From contig CAMPGU010000028.1 in assembly GCA_946885645.1 (NCBI GenBank), positions 1 through 22,822 on the forward strand: a stretch of DNA of 22,822 bases. Direction: 5' to 3'. Source of the stretch: an uncultured Haloferula sp. (GTDB lineage: Bacteria > Verrucomicrobiota > Verrucomicrobiae > Verrucomicrobiales > Akkermansiaceae). The position numbers and the translations under genes were made by a program. Below are positions 1-8,671 of the stretch, piece by piece. The notes under the pieces are model-generated. The model did no database searches, was not told the origin of the DNA, and saw nothing but the letters and a program-made list of their open reading frames with translations. Each line of letters begins with the position of its first letter. The stretch's first letter is position 1.

Positions 1-2584
1 GCTGGACGAAGGACTCGATCTCCGTCTCGCGGCGGATGGAAAGTTCGCGCAGTTCGCTGAGGCGGGCTTCCATCGGCTGCTGCTGCGCCTCCGCGGCCTG
101 CTTCGCCTGACGCTCCACGGCCAGCGAGGTCCGCAGCTCGTTCAGCGCCTGGAAAAGCTCCGCCTCGTCGCGCTGGCTTCCTTCGACCTGCGATTGCAAG
201 CGCCGCTGGTCCTCCTCGTGCCCCTCCAGACGCTCGCGGGCCATCGCCAGCTCGTTTTCCAAGCCGCTGCGGCTGTCGTGCGCCGCTTGCTCGCGGGCGT
301 CCAGTTCGCCGCGTTCCCAGCGCACGTTGTCCAGCTTCGTCTGCACGCTCTCCACCTCGCGGTTGGCGAGCGTGAGCTGTCCCTGCAGGGTGGAAAGCTC
401 CACCTTGTGGCGCTGGATGCGCTCGCGGCAGACCTCCACTTCCTCTTGGAGACGGTTCAGATTCGCTTCCAGATCGGTGACCCGTTGCCGGGCGGCTTCC
501 TCCGCCTCGATCAGTCCGGCGACTTCCTTCTCCAGATCCCGCACTTCGTTCTGAAGCTCCAGCACCGAGACGTTCCCCTCGCCGGCATCGCCGCCGTGGA
601 TCACCCCTTCGGAGCCGATCAGTTCGCCCGCCTGCGTGACCATCGTCACGTCCGCCAAGGACGTGCGGAGGCGCATGGCGGTCGCGTAATTCGGCACGAT
701 GAGCACCTTCTCCAGCAACTTTTCGATCACGCGCGAGATGCGGGGATCGGACTTCACCCGGTCCAGCGCCCAGCCGATCGCACCTTGCGGCAGCGCCTCC
801 ATCTGCGTGCCCGCCGCCGGACCCACGAAGGTCTCCGGCAGGATGGCCGCTTGGCCCAGCCGCTTCTCGGTGAGTCGGGAAATGATCGCGTCCGCCAGCT
901 TCTCGTCCGCCACGAGCACCGCTTGAAGATTCTTCCCCAGCGCCGTCTCGATCGCGCGGGCGCAGGTCCGGTCGGCTTCGATGAAACCGGCAAGAACCCC
1001 GTGGATGCCGGGTTTGAAGCGCTCCGCATCATCGAGCCCTTCGATCACCTTGCGCGTGCCCTTCTGGAAACCTTCGCCGCTCGCCACGAGCTGCCGTACC
1101 ACCTTCAGGCGCGAATCGCGCTGGGCCAGCGTCTTGTGTGCCTCCGCCGCCGCGGTACGGGCCGCGTCCAAATCCCCGCGGGTGTGCTGGTAACCTCGTT
1201 CCGCCTTTTGGAAAGCTTCCTCCAGCTCGCCGGTGCGCGCCGAGTGTTCGTCGAGTTCGGCAGCAATGCGGTTGCGCTGCTCGTTCGCTTCCTCGATCTC
1301 CAGGTTCAGGCGTTGCTCCTCATCCGCCAGCATGCGGGCGCGCTCGCGGCTCGTCTCGAGCTGTGCCAGCGAGCTCTCGATGCGGGCCTGCGTGGAAGCG
1401 ATGATCGTCTGCGCGCGGTTGGCTTCGGCGCGGGCTTCGCGGAGCTGCGCCTCGATCTCCTCGCGGCCGGCGCGGGCCATCCGCGTGCGCTCTTCCTGGT
1501 CGGCGAGCTGGATCTCCTGCTCCGCGATACGCCGCGCGAGCTGCTCCAGCGCTTCGTTCGCGGCCACCACGTCGAATTCCTGCTGCGCGAGCTTCTCGCG
1601 GGTCGTTTCGATCTCCTCCCGGTTCTGGGAAATGCGGCCCTCCAACTCGGCCTTGCGCTCCTCGTTGAAAGCCACGCGTCCCTGCGCGGCCGAAAGCGCA
1701 TTGCGGTGCGCGTTCAACTGCTGGCGGAGATCGGCGAGCTCGCCCTCGAAATTGCGGGCGGCCAGCCGGGCATCGGCCACGGCTTCCTCCTTCGGCATCA
1801 TCAGACGCTCCAATTCCGCCTCCGTCGCCTCCAGCGAGCGGATGGACGTCTTCAGCTCATCCCGCTCGGCGGAAAATTCCACGAAACGCCGGTGGCCCAA
1901 GTGCGTGTCCAGGATCCGGACATCGCCCGCCAGCGCCTGATAGCGGCGGGCCTTTGCCACCTGCCGCTTCAGCGAGTTCATGCGGCGCTCCTGCTCGGCC
2001 AGCACGTCGGACACCCGCAGCAGGTTCGCCTCGGTAAACTCCAGCTTGCGCAGCGCTTCCTTCTTCTCGCGCTTGTATTTGGTGATCCCCGCGGCCTCCT
2101 CGAAAACCATCCGTCGCTCTTCCGGCTTGGAGGACAGGATCTGGTCGATCTGGCCCTGCGCCATGATCGAATAGGCCGTGCGGCCGATACCCGTATCCAT
2201 CAGCAGGTCGTGGATGTCCTTCAGGCGGCAGAGCGTGCCATTGATCCGGTACTCGGACTTGCCGTCGCGGAATACCCGGCGCGTGAGGGAGACTTCGTTG
2301 TAGTCCACCTTCAGCGCCGCCTCGCAATCGGCCATCGTCAGCGTCACCTCCGCCATGCCCAGCGGCTTGCGGCGTTCGGTGCCGTTGAAGATCACGTCCG
2401 CCATCTCCCCGCCGCGCAGTGCCTTGGCGGACGTCTCGCCGAGCACCCAGCGGATCGCATCCACCACGTTCGACTTGCCGCAGCCGTTCGGACCCACGAT
2501 TCCGGTGACGCCCTGATGGAATTCAAACTTCGTCTTGTCCGCAAAGGACTTGAAGCCGTGGATCTCCAGCGATTTTAAATACAT
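1..2584 (-). CDS. smc: Chromosome segregation protein SMC, N-terminal 861 residues (3' end outside the window)
   Basis: SMC is the ATPase of the bacterial condensin complex (with ScpA and ScpB), which compacts and segregates the chromosome. The ATG at 2582-2584 opens with MYLKSLEIHGFKSFADKT, a typical SMC start. Walker A is GPNGCGKS at residues 31-38. The Q-loop lies in YSIMAQGQID around residue 145, followed by an EEAAGITKYK segment near 162-171. A long Arg/Glu/Gln-rich coiled coil follows, then a hinge domain at roughly residues 525-660 (GVLAGFIEADRT, then VIHGGDAG), then the start of the returning coil. Family members are about 1,170-1,250 residues, so the ABC signature and Walker B lie beyond the window edge. 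The frame was followed from the start codon and through the hinge to base 2, and no interruption was seen. The identification is very secure. Confidence 0.97.
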   Translation of the reverse strand, partial: MYLKSLEIHGFKSFADKTKFEFHQGVTGIVGPNGCGKSNVVDAIRWVLGETSAKALRGGEMADVIFNGTERRKPLGMAEVTLTMADCEAALKVDYNEVSLTRRVFRDGKSEYRINGTLCRLKDIHDLLMDTGIGRTAYSIMAQGQIDQILSSKPEERRMVFEEAAGITKYKREKKEALRKLEFTEANLLRVSDVLAEQERRMNSLKRQVAKARRYQALAGDVRILDTHLGHRRFVEFSAERDELKTSIRSLEATEAELERLMMPKEEAVADARLAARNFEGELADLRQQLNAHRNALSAAQGRVAFNEERKAELEGRISQNREEIETTREKLAQQEFDVVAANEALEQLARRIAEQEIQLADQEERTRMARAGREEIEAQLREARAEANRAQTIIASTQARIESSLAQLETSRERARMLADEEQRLNLEIEEANEQRNRIAAELDEHSARTGELEEAFQKAERGYQHTRGDLDAARTAAAEAHKTLAQRDSRLKVVRQLVASGEGFQKGTRKVIEGLDDAERFKPGIHGVLAGFIEADRTCARAIETALGKNLQAVLVADEKLADAIISRLTEKRLGQAAILPETFVGPAAGTQMEALPQGAIGWALDRVKSDPRISRVIEKLLEKVLIVPNYATAMRLRTSLADVTMVTQAGELIGSEGVIHGGDAGEGNVSVLELQNEVRDLEKEVAGLIEAEEAARQRVTDLEANLNRLQEEVEVCRERIQRHKVELSTLQGQLTLANREVESVQTKLDNVRWERGELDAREQAAHDSRSGLENELAMARERLEGHEEDQRRLQSQVEGSQRDEAELFQALNELRTSLAVERQAKQAAEAQQQPMEARLSELRELSIRRETEIESFVQ

Positions 2585-2729
2585 GCGACAGAAGCGGGTT
2601 AAAGGTTCGGCCCGGGAGGGATTCCGGACGATTCCAATCCTACCTGAGATTCCCGTTCAGGAAAGACCTGACGTTTTTTTCATCTATATATTGTATGGGT
2701 TCTACCGAAACACCACCACCTGTGGAGAT

Positions 2730-2759
2730 TTGTGAACTTTAAGGTTTGCAAATTATTCT
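2730..2759 (+). promoter_or_regulatory. Candidate sigma-70 promoter for the Ldh-family dehydrogenase
   Basis: TTGTGA at 2730-2735 and TATTCT at 2754-2759 are separated by 18 bases in the AT-rich part of the 240-bp gap between divergent smc and the dehydrogenase. The gap also holds an AT-rich patch (about 2675-2700) that could serve smc on the other strand, but no good -35/-10 pair was recognised there. The call rests on consensus matching only. Confidence 0.3.
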
Positions 2760-2824
2760 GCACCGGGAGGAACGGAATCCACGCTTGAGTTGTCCGACAG
2801 CGTGTCCTTTCCTCCTGTCCGCCC

Positions 2825-3916
2825 ATGTCCGCCACACTGTCTGAATTCCTCACTGTTTCGCGCCCGGCTCACGACCAGTTGGTGGAGGCGGCGTACCGGT
2901 CCCGCGGCTACACGGCGGATGAAGCGGCGGAGGGCGCGAAGCTGGCGGCGGAAGCGGCGCGGCACGGCATCCGCACGCACCACGCGCTGAAGGCCCTGCA
3001 CCTGGACCACCTTTTCGGCAGCGCCACGGGCGGCTGCGTCCCCGGCGCGGAGATCGAGGTGGTGAAAAGCCGCTTCGCTGGCTCCGAAACCTGGAACGCG
3101 CATCGCAAGCTCGGCCAGAGCGTCGCCTACCGCGCCATCGAACGCTGCATCGAGCTGGCCGACCAATACGGCATCGGCCAGGTGAGCGTGGACAATGCCT
3201 TCCACTACCTCTGGGGCGGCGGCTACGTGATGGAGGCCGCTGAGCGCGGCTACATCGCCTACACGAACTGCACCTCCACCCTCGCCGAGGTCGTCCCTTT
3301 CGGCGGTAAATTCCCGACCCTCGGCACTAATCCGCACTCTTGGGGCTTCCCGACCACGGAAGCGCTCGGTTTTCCGGTGGTCAGCGACTGGGCCACCTCC
3401 ACCGTTGCGATGGGCCGTGTGCAGGCCCTTAAGCGCGAGGGCAAGCAGCTCCCGCCCGGTGCCGCCGTGGACAAGGACGGCAAGCCTACCAACGATCCCC
3501 ACGAAGTGGTGGCGCTGCTACCCTTCGGCGCGCACAAGGGCTATGCCATGTGCCTCATCAACGAGCTCTACGCCGGCCTGATCGGCGGCTCCCTGCCGAC
3601 CCTCCGCGGTCGCTCCGCGAAGGCACCCGCGGACGAAAAGACCACCGCCGCCTTCTATTTCCAAGTGATCCATCCGGACGCCCTCAATGGCGGCGCATTC
3701 GCCCAAGGACGCAACCAGATGCAGAACCTGGGGGCGGTCCTGCAGGACATCTTCGGCCACGGTAACGAAGGCTGCATCCTGCCCGGCCAGCTCGAAGCGG
3801 AGGCCCGGAAGCGCTCCGACGAAGCCGGCGGCCTTCACTTCACCGCGGCCGAACTTTCGGAGTTCAACGAACTGGCAGCGGAAATCGGCGCTCCGCCGCT
3901 CAAGGCGATCGAGTAA
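2825..3916 (+). CDS. Ldh-family (type-2 malate/L-lactate dehydrogenase-like) NAD(P)-dependent oxidoreductase
   Basis: A 363-residue cytoplasmic enzyme, the usual length for the YlbC/AllD/DlgD fold, which reduces 2-oxoacids or oxidises 2-hydroxyacids and is distinct from classical Rossmann dehydrogenases. Family marks visible are FGGKFPTLGTNPHSWGFPT (nucleotide-binding GTNP loop), the DWATSTVAMGRV segment and the glycine-rich GAHKGYAM motif. The usual catalytic S-H-G near residue 50 reads T-H-H (residues 51-53), so the His is kept but the neighbouring Gly is not. The substrate cannot be told from the sequence: malate, lactate, ureidoglycolate and diketogulonate enzymes all share this fold. The start is an ATG with no clear ribosome binding site. 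Its stop faces that of the next gene, 15 bases away. Confidence 0.88.
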   Translation: MSATLSEFLTVSRPAHDQLVEAAYRSRGYTADEAAEGAKLAAEAARHGIRTHHALKALHLDHLFGSATGGCVPGAEIEVVKSRFAGSETWNAHRKLGQSVAYRAIERCIELADQYGIGQVSVDNAFHYLWGGGYVMEAAERGYIAYTNCTSTLAEVVPFGGKFPTLGTNPHSWGFPTTEALGFPVVSDWATSTVAMGRVQALKREGKQLPPGAAVDKDGKPTNDPHEVVALLPFGAHKGYAMCLINELYAGLIGGSLPTLRGRSAKAPADEKTTAAFYFQVIHPDALNGGAFAQGRNQMQNLGAVLQDIFGHGNEGCILPGQLEAEARKRSDEAGGLHFTAAELSEFNELAAEIGAPPLKAIE

Positions 3917-3931
3917 TCGGCCTCCCCCTTG

Positions 3932-4756
3932 CTACCTCTCGCGGCCTAGGATTTCACGGAGCCTGCAGGTGATCTCTCCCGGCTCGTAGGCGGCGCGATC
4001 CACCGACCTTACCGGCACCACCCCGCGTGTGGCGGAAGTGGTGAATACCTCCGCCGCCGCCGCCAAGTCGACGGGCGTGAGAGTCTCCTCCGCCACCGGA
4101 ATCCCCAAGGTGCAGCAAAGGGTAATCACCCGCGCCCGTGTCGTTCCCGGCAGACAACCGGAGGACAAGGGCGGAGTGAGAACTCTTCCCCCGTTCACGA
4201 GGAAAACATTGGACGTGGTGCCTTCACACAGCTCCCCTTTCGTGTTGTGGAAAAGCGCCTCGTCCGCCCCGTTCCGGCGCGCGTAGTCCAGTGCCACGAG
4301 ATTTTCGGCATAGGACGCGCACTTCACCCCTGCCAGCGGCGACGCTTCGTTGCGGGGAAAGGCTGCCGTCACCAGCGCCACCGACTCCGGCGGCGGCGGG
4401 GCGGCAGCGGCGGTGATCCAGAGCAGCGAGTCTTTTCCCCGCTCCAAGCACCGCAACTCGCCTTCCCCGGCGCTGAGGGCGATTCTCACGCGCGCGCGCC
4501 CGTGCTCCAGGCCCCCCCGTGCCAGTAATCCGCGGATCGCCTCTTCCATCCGCACCGTGCCGAGATCCGCAATCTGCCACCCGAGGCGCTCCGCTCCACT
4601 CCGCATCCGCTCCAGATGCATCTCCAGCACCACCGGCCTGCCCTCCAGCGCCAGCAGCGTCTCGAAAATCCCCAGCCCGTGCGTCAGGCCGCGGTCACCC
4701 GCAGAAACCGCGAGCGGGCCTTCGATGTATTCGCCCTTGCACCAGGTCCAGCTCAT
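3932..4756 (-). CDS. Class IV PLP aminotransferase (branched-chain aminotransferase / aminodeoxychorismate lyase-like)
   Basis: A 274-residue fold-type IV PLP enzyme. The N-terminal region has DRGLTHGLGIFET, matching the family's DRGxxYGDGxFET block. The Schiff-base lysine is K145 in GVKCASYAENL, and the cofactor-binding Glu is E178 in CEGTTSNVF. The family includes IlvE, D-amino-acid transaminases and 4-amino-4-deoxychorismate lyase (PabC). The short N-terminus and the LxxMHLERMRSGAERL block resemble PabC or small D-amino-acid transaminase-like members, but function cannot be fixed. An in-frame codon at 4813 would add 19 residues. ATG 4756 was preferred because homologues begin a few residues before the conserved strand and because the longer form intrudes on the space before the divergent gene. 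It is convergent with the dehydrogenase and probably transcribed alone. Confidence 0.87.
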   Translation of the reverse strand: MSWTWCKGEYIEGPLAVSAGDRGLTHGLGIFETLLALEGRPVVLEMHLERMRSGAERLGWQIADLGTVRMEEAIRGLLARGGLEHGRARVRIALSAGEGELRCLERGKDSLLWITAAAAPPPPESVALVTAAFPRNEASPLAGVKCASYAENLVALDYARRNGADEALFHNTKGELCEGTTSNVFLVNGGRVLTPPLSSGCLPGTTRARVITLCCTLGIPVAEETLTPVDLAAAAEVFTTSATRGVVPVRSVDRAAYEPGEITCRLREILGRER

Positions 4757-4830
4757 GGGCGCGAGGGTGGACGGAAGCGGCGCATCTTTGCAAGTTGCGC
4801 CGTGCTTCTCCATGCCGATGCTCGGGCGGC

Positions 4831-5436
4831 TTGAACTACCTCGCCCATCTCTTCCTCGCCGAGAACCATGCCCCGTCGCGGGTGGGCAACTTGCTCGGCG
4901 ATTTCGCCCCGGGGCGGCCGGAATCGCTGCGCGGGCGCTTTCCCGCCGCGGTGCTGAAAGGCATCGTGCGGCACCGGGCGATCGATCGCTTCGCCGACTC
5001 CCATCCGATCACGGCGGGCCTGAAAGGCGCGGTCGCTCCCGCCCGGCGGCGTTTCGCCGGGGTGATCATCGATATCGTCCACGATCACTTCCTCACCCGC
5101 CAGTGGCCGCGCTTCTCGCCGGTCCCCTTTCCCGACTTCATCGACGCGTGCAATGCGGCGCTGCAGGAGCATCGGGGCATCCTGCCCCCCGAACTCGGCA
5201 CCACGCTGGACCAACGCATCGCCGATGACTGGCTAGGCCGCTACGGCAGCGACGAGGGCCTCGACGAGGTCTTCCATCGCGTGGCCCTGCGGCATCATGG
5301 CTTCAGGCCGATCCGCGACGCCGTGGAGGACCTGCGGGCAAACCGGGAGATTTTCCAAGCCGGCTTCGAGGGGTTCTTCCCGGAGCTGATCGCCTGGGTG
5401 AGAAAAATCGGCCCCGAGGCGGACGCGATCATTTAG
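4831..5436 (+). CDS. acpH: Acyl-carrier-protein phosphodiesterase-like protein (AcpH family), TTG start
   Basis: AcpH removes the 4'-phosphopantetheine group from holo-ACP, regenerating apo-ACP. Its physiological role is still debated. The protein matches E. coli AcpH through its length: LNYLAHLFLAE at the start, VGNLLGDF, the metal-site-like HRAIDRFADSHP, then DIVHDHFLTRQW and ALRHHGFRPI. The frame is open for another 300 bases upstream, but that part reads as Arg/Pro/Ser-rich low-complexity sequence antisense to the aminotransferase. The family start motif (M)NYLAHL falls exactly at a TTG at 4831, and the nearby ATGs at 4812 and 4818 are in another frame. The resulting 201-residue length fits the family. 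The call is secure at family level; in this phylum the substrate is inferred. Confidence 0.85.
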   Translation: MNYLAHLFLAENHAPSRVGNLLGDFAPGRPESLRGRFPAAVLKGIVRHRAIDRFADSHPITAGLKGAVAPARRRFAGVIIDIVHDHFLTRQWPRFSPVPFPDFIDACNAALQEHRGILPPELGTTLDQRIADDWLGRYGSDEGLDEVFHRVALRHHGFRPIRDAVEDLRANREIFQAGFEGFFPELIAWVRKIGPEADAII

Positions 5437-5480
5437 GCCTTCGACGGGGCCGGGATCACCGCCTAGCATCCGTCCATCGC

Positions 5481-5837
5481 ATGCGTGTCCTCCTGTTTCT
5501 CGCCGGTGTCTTGCTTTCAGCGCTGGGCTTCCTCGCCTTTCGGGCTCATCAGGATCATTTGCTGCTGCAGGGCGGCCTGACCCTCGGCGGCGGCTTCGTG
5601 ATCTGCGGGATCTTCACCTTCCGCGCGAAGTGGCACGGCATCGCCGGGGCGGGCCTGCTGGCCTTCCTGGGCACGCTGCGGACGCTGCCGGGCGCGGCGA
5701 CAGGCTCGGCGGGCGCGGCCCCTCCCTTCATGGCCGCCGCCGGAGCGGTCTGCCTGGCGGTGCTCGTCGCGGTGATCCTGACCCTGCGGGCGGAGCGGCT
5801 CCGCAGATCCGTGGAAAAGCTGAAAGCCGGGGATTGA
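5481..5837 (+). CDS. Small hypothetical membrane protein, about four transmembrane segments
   Basis: A 118-residue protein of no recognised family. Hydrophobic stretches lie near residues 3-20, 27-47, 53-66 (short) and 82-101, followed by a charged C-terminal tail (RAERLRRSVEKLKAGD) that is probably cytoplasmic. It starts with ATG 44 bases after acpH on the same strand, so co-transcription is likely, although no functional link is evident. Its stop and that of the convergent PEP-CTERM gene are only 10 bases apart. The composition and codon use match its neighbours, which supports it being a real gene. Confidence 0.6.
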   Translation: MRVLLFLAGVLLSALGFLAFRAHQDHLLLQGGLTLGGGFVICGIFTFRAKWHGIAGAGLLAFLGTLRTLPGAATGSAGAAPPFMAAAGAVCLAVLVAVILTLRAERLRRSVEKLKAGD

Positions 5838-5847
5838 GAAACCCCGC

Positions 5848-6489
5848 TCAGGCGGCACGCCGCCGCCTCGCCAGCCCAGCAAGGCCGAGGAGCGCCAAAG
5901 CCGCCGCGCCGGGCTCGGGCACCGCGGAAAAGCTCCCGTCCGTGATGGTCATGTTCCCGATCTGCCCCCCGATGCTCGCCCGGAAGATGGTCTGGTTTTG
6001 CGAACCGTTCGGCAGGATCGCACCGTTGCTGAAATCCTCGAGTTGGATCTCGCTTCCGATCACGGCCAGTTCACCGCTCGGCGTGGGATCCGCCCAAAGG
6101 CCGAGACCGATATAATCGCCCACGCCCAGGTCGAAGTAGAGGATGCCGACATCGGTGGCCCCGCCGTAGAGCCCCGCGTAATCGGGATAGTAGTGGGCGG
6201 AAGTACTGCCGGAATAATGGGAATAGGTGCCATTGAGGCCGGGGTCGGCGGCACCGGAGATCGTGATCGTGGTCAGGGCGTCATCCCCGACCGCGGCAGC
6301 CAATCCGTTGCCATCATCCACATAGTTCGTGCCGGAGAATACCGTCTGCACCGTGAAGAGGGCACCGACCAATCCATCCAGGCCCGCATTCGTGGGAGAA
6401 CTCAGAGTCCCGCTGGCGGACAGGGTCACGGATGCCATGCACGGGGAAGAAGCGGCCAGGAAAAGAGGGAGGATCAGTGCCGATTTCAT
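5848..6489 (-). CDS. PEP-CTERM sorting domain protein
   Basis: A 213-residue secreted protein. A signal peptide occupies about residues 1-19 (MKSALILPLFLAASSPCMAS). The middle is Gly/Ser/Thr/Asp-rich with alternating beta-like hydrophobics and no catalytic signature. The C-terminus is VPEPGAAALALLGLAGLARRRR, a VPEP motif, a transmembrane helix and an arginine cluster. This is the tripartite signal that exosortase systems are thought to cleave in exopolysaccharide-producing Gram-negative bacteria. Such proteins are thought to be surface or matrix components. No exosortase gene is visible in the window. The protein's individual role is unknown. Confidence 0.9.
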   Translation of the reverse strand: MKSALILPLFLAASSPCMASVTLSASGTLSSPTNAGLDGLVGALFTVQTVFSGTNYVDDGNGLAAAVGDDALTTITISGAADPGLNGTYSHYSGSTSAHYYPDYAGLYGGATDVGILYFDLGVGDYIGLGLWADPTPSGELAVIGSEIQLEDFSNGAILPNGSQNQTIFRASIGGQIGNMTITDGSFSAVPEPGAAALALLGLAGLARRRRAA

Positions 6490-6625
6490 AAGTTGATGTT
6501 GATGTCCAAGCGATGGCCGAATCCCAGCCTGTATCTCAAGGAAATTCCACGTCCGATTGTGTTATCCGGCGGATTGAGGTCCGCGCTCCGGGTCCGGCAC
6601 CGGAGACCTCCGCGTGAATCCCGGA

Positions 6626-7612
6626 TCATTCCCGGCAATCCCGCAAGTCCTCGAACACCCGGTGGGAGAAATACCGCTCCATCCGGTCCGGGAAGACGGT
6701 CACCACGCGCGCCTGGGGGCCGAGCCTCCGTTTCGCCTCCAGCGCCACGGCATAGTTCAAGCCGGAGCTGGGGCCCACGGGGTAGCCCATCGCCCAGAGC
6801 CTGCGGGTCAGCTCCAGGCAGAGTTCTTCCCCGGCGGGGATTTCCTCGACCGCGCCGCCGCGCGGGCCGTCCTTCCACTCCTTGTAGAGCGCGGAGAGGC
6901 ACTCCGCCACGCCAGGCACCTCCTTGCTGAAGGCCAGGCTGCAACATTCGGCATTCCCGCCGAAGGCGCGGCCCTCCCGCGGGATGGCGGCATAGGCGCG
7001 GGCGCCGCAGCCCGCATCGTCGAAGGCCTCCCACAGGCCGCGCAGGGTGCCGCCGGTGCCCACGCCGCTGACCACGGCATCCACGCAGCCGCACTCCATC
7101 TGGGCCAGGATCTCCGGGCCGGTGAACATGCGATGGGCCTCGGCATTGTCGGGATTCTCGAATTGCCGGGCGGCGAACCAGCCGTGGCGCAGGGCGGCTT
7201 CCGCCGCGGCGGCCAGCACCGCGGGCATGCCGCCTTCCACCCGGCGGGCCTCCCCGCCGTAGGCGCGGATCATCAGTCCGCGCTCGTTGGTGGCGCTGGA
7301 TGGGATGAACGCGACGAATTTCAGCCCCATCTGCGCGCAAGCCAGGGCCAGCGCGATGCTGGTGGATCCGCTGGAGGCTTCCACCACCGTATCGCCTTCC
7401 CGGATGTCGCCGCGGCGCCAGGCCTTTTCCAGGATATGGCGGGCGATGCGGTCTTTGGTCGAGCCGCTGGGATTCATGAACTCCAGCTTGCACCAGACCG
7501 GCCCGAGCGCCTTTTCCAGAGTCACCGGCACCAGCGGCGTCGGCGGGATCTGCCGGATGAATCGTCCGCCGGGCGCGAGCGCGCGCGGTGCTGCGGGTGC
7601 CTGGATTACCAT
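6626..7612 (-). CDS. Cysteine synthase / cystathionine beta-synthase fold PLP enzyme (possibly a Cds1-like cysteine desulfhydrase)
   Basis: A 328-residue fold-type II PLP enzyme. The Schiff-base lysine is K53 in MNPSGSTKDR. The loop that contacts substrate carboxylate reads SSGSTS at 80-85, in place of the TSGNTG of typical CysK/CysM. The glycine-rich phosphate-binding loop SGVGTGGT is at 182-189, and GPSSGLN near the C-terminus is the cofactor-pyridine region. The SSGST loop is, to my knowledge, a feature of the subgroup containing mycobacterial Cds1, so cysteine breakdown to sulfide is as likely as cysteine synthesis. ATG 7612 was chosen. A TTG at 7624, directly after the upstream stop, would add four residues. 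The gene is translationally adjacent to an EamA exporter, suggesting a shared cysteine-related job. Confidence 0.87.
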   Translation of the reverse strand: MVIQAPAAPRALAPGGRFIRQIPPTPLVPVTLEKALGPVWCKLEFMNPSGSTKDRIARHILEKAWRRGDIREGDTVVEASSGSTSIALALACAQMGLKFVAFIPSSATNERGLMIRAYGGEARRVEGGMPAVLAAAAEAALRHGWFAARQFENPDNAEAHRMFTGPEILAQMECGCVDAVVSGVGTGGTLRGLWEAFDDAGCGARAYAAIPREGRAFGGNAECCSLAFSKEVPGVAECLSALYKEWKDGPRGGAVEEIPAGEELCLELTRRLWAMGYPVGPSSGLNYAVALEAKRRLGPQARVVTVFPDRMERYFSHRVFEDLRDCRE

Positions 7613-7624
7613 TCCGCGAGCCAA

Positions 7625-8560
7625 TCACCCGGGCGCTTTCCCGCCAAGCGCGGACCGGTGCTGGAGGGCCACCAGGGAACCGAAGATCAACGCCGCCCCG
7701 GCCGCGAAGCCCCAGCCGGGCCGCTCGCCGAGAAAGATCATCGACTCCACGGTGGCCGCCAGCGGGATCAGGAAGCGGTAGCCGGCCAGCAGCGGCATGG
7801 GGTGGAGCGTGGAGAGGTGATTCCAGAGGCTGAAAGCCGCTGCGGAAACAAAGGCCAACCACAAGGTGAAGCCCATAGCCGCCGGCGGCATGAGCTCAGC
7901 CGCCCGCGGAAATGATCCCGCCCCTGCCAGCAGCAGCGCCAGGCCCCCGCCTAACAGGGAAAAGCCGGTCGCCGCGCGCGCGCCGATGGTTTTCCTCAGG
8001 CGCGCGAACTGCACCAGCCCGAGCGTGCCGAGCCCCGTGGAGCCGACGAGCAGCAGGGTGCCCAGCCAGGGATTCCCGGCGACTGCCGCCTGCGGCGCGG
8101 TGCCGGCCGCCACGGCCACCCCCGCCCCGCCGATGAGGATGGCAAACCATTGGCCCCGGGTAGGCCACGCGACTCCCGCCACCAGCGGACCGAGCAGCAT
8201 CCACCAGAAGCTGCCGAGCGAGGAAAGGAGGCCGGCCAGGCTCCCGCTCGCGATCGAGATAGCGAGGTAGAACAGCAGGTATTGGCCGAAGGTTTGCGTG
8301 GCGGCGAAGCCCAGCAGCAAGCGCTTCGGCGTGGCGCGGAATTCCACCCCCGGCCGCCGCGCCGTGGCCAGCAGCATCGCGCCCGCCAGCGTGAAACGCA
8401 CACCGGCGAACCACCAGCACTCGCCGGGCCCGGCCTTGATCCCGGAGGCGGCCCAGATGCCGTACACCGCCTTGATCCCGGGGAAAGCGCTGCCCCACAA
8501 AAGCGCGCACAGCAGCACGGGAGGCAAAACCCTGGTCCACCGGTGGTCTCCCTCGCTCAC
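7625..8560 (-). CDS. EamA/DMT-superfamily transporter
   Basis: A 311-residue inner-membrane protein with about ten hydrophobic segments in two homologous halves. The first half opens with LLCALLWGSAFPGIKAV, the WGS/WGxxF-like signature of EamA domains, and the second half ends with the typical FLGERPGWGFAAGAALI segment. Members export amino acids and other small metabolites; E. coli EamA (YdeD) exports cysteine-pathway metabolites. The start is GTG at 8558-8560. The stop codon touches the TTG codon preceding the PLP enzyme, so the two genes almost certainly share one transcript. The substrate is an inference from that neighbour. Confidence 0.87.
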   Translation of the reverse strand: MSEGDHRWTRVLPPVLLCALLWGSAFPGIKAVYGIWAASGIKAGPGECWWFAGVRFTLAGAMLLATARRPGVEFRATPKRLLLGFAATQTFGQYLLFYLAISIASGSLAGLLSSLGSFWWMLLGPLVAGVAWPTRGQWFAILIGGAGVAVAAGTAPQAAVAGNPWLGTLLLVGSTGLGTLGLVQFARLRKTIGARAATGFSLLGGGLALLLAGAGSFPRAAELMPPAAMGFTLWLAFVSAAAFSLWNHLSTLHPMPLLAGYRFLIPLAATVESMIFLGERPGWGFAAGAALIFGSLVALQHRSALGGKAPG

Positions 8561-8671
8561 GGAACGAGGCTGGGGATCTCAAGCGGACGTGTCAAAGGCG
8601 TCCGCCCGCGCCGGCGACAGCACGGCGGACTCCCTTCTTGCTCTCCCCGCCATTCGCGGCATGATGAAGTC

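Noticed and set aside
194..2578. Long plus-strand open frame opposite smc
   Set aside because: It is the in-register antisense of smc, whose Walker A, Q-loop and hinge are unmistakable on the minus strand. The plus-strand translation has no family signature.
6614..7915. 433-codon plus-strand open frame
   Set aside because: It is antisense to the PLP enzyme and EamA genes, both of which have clear family motifs.
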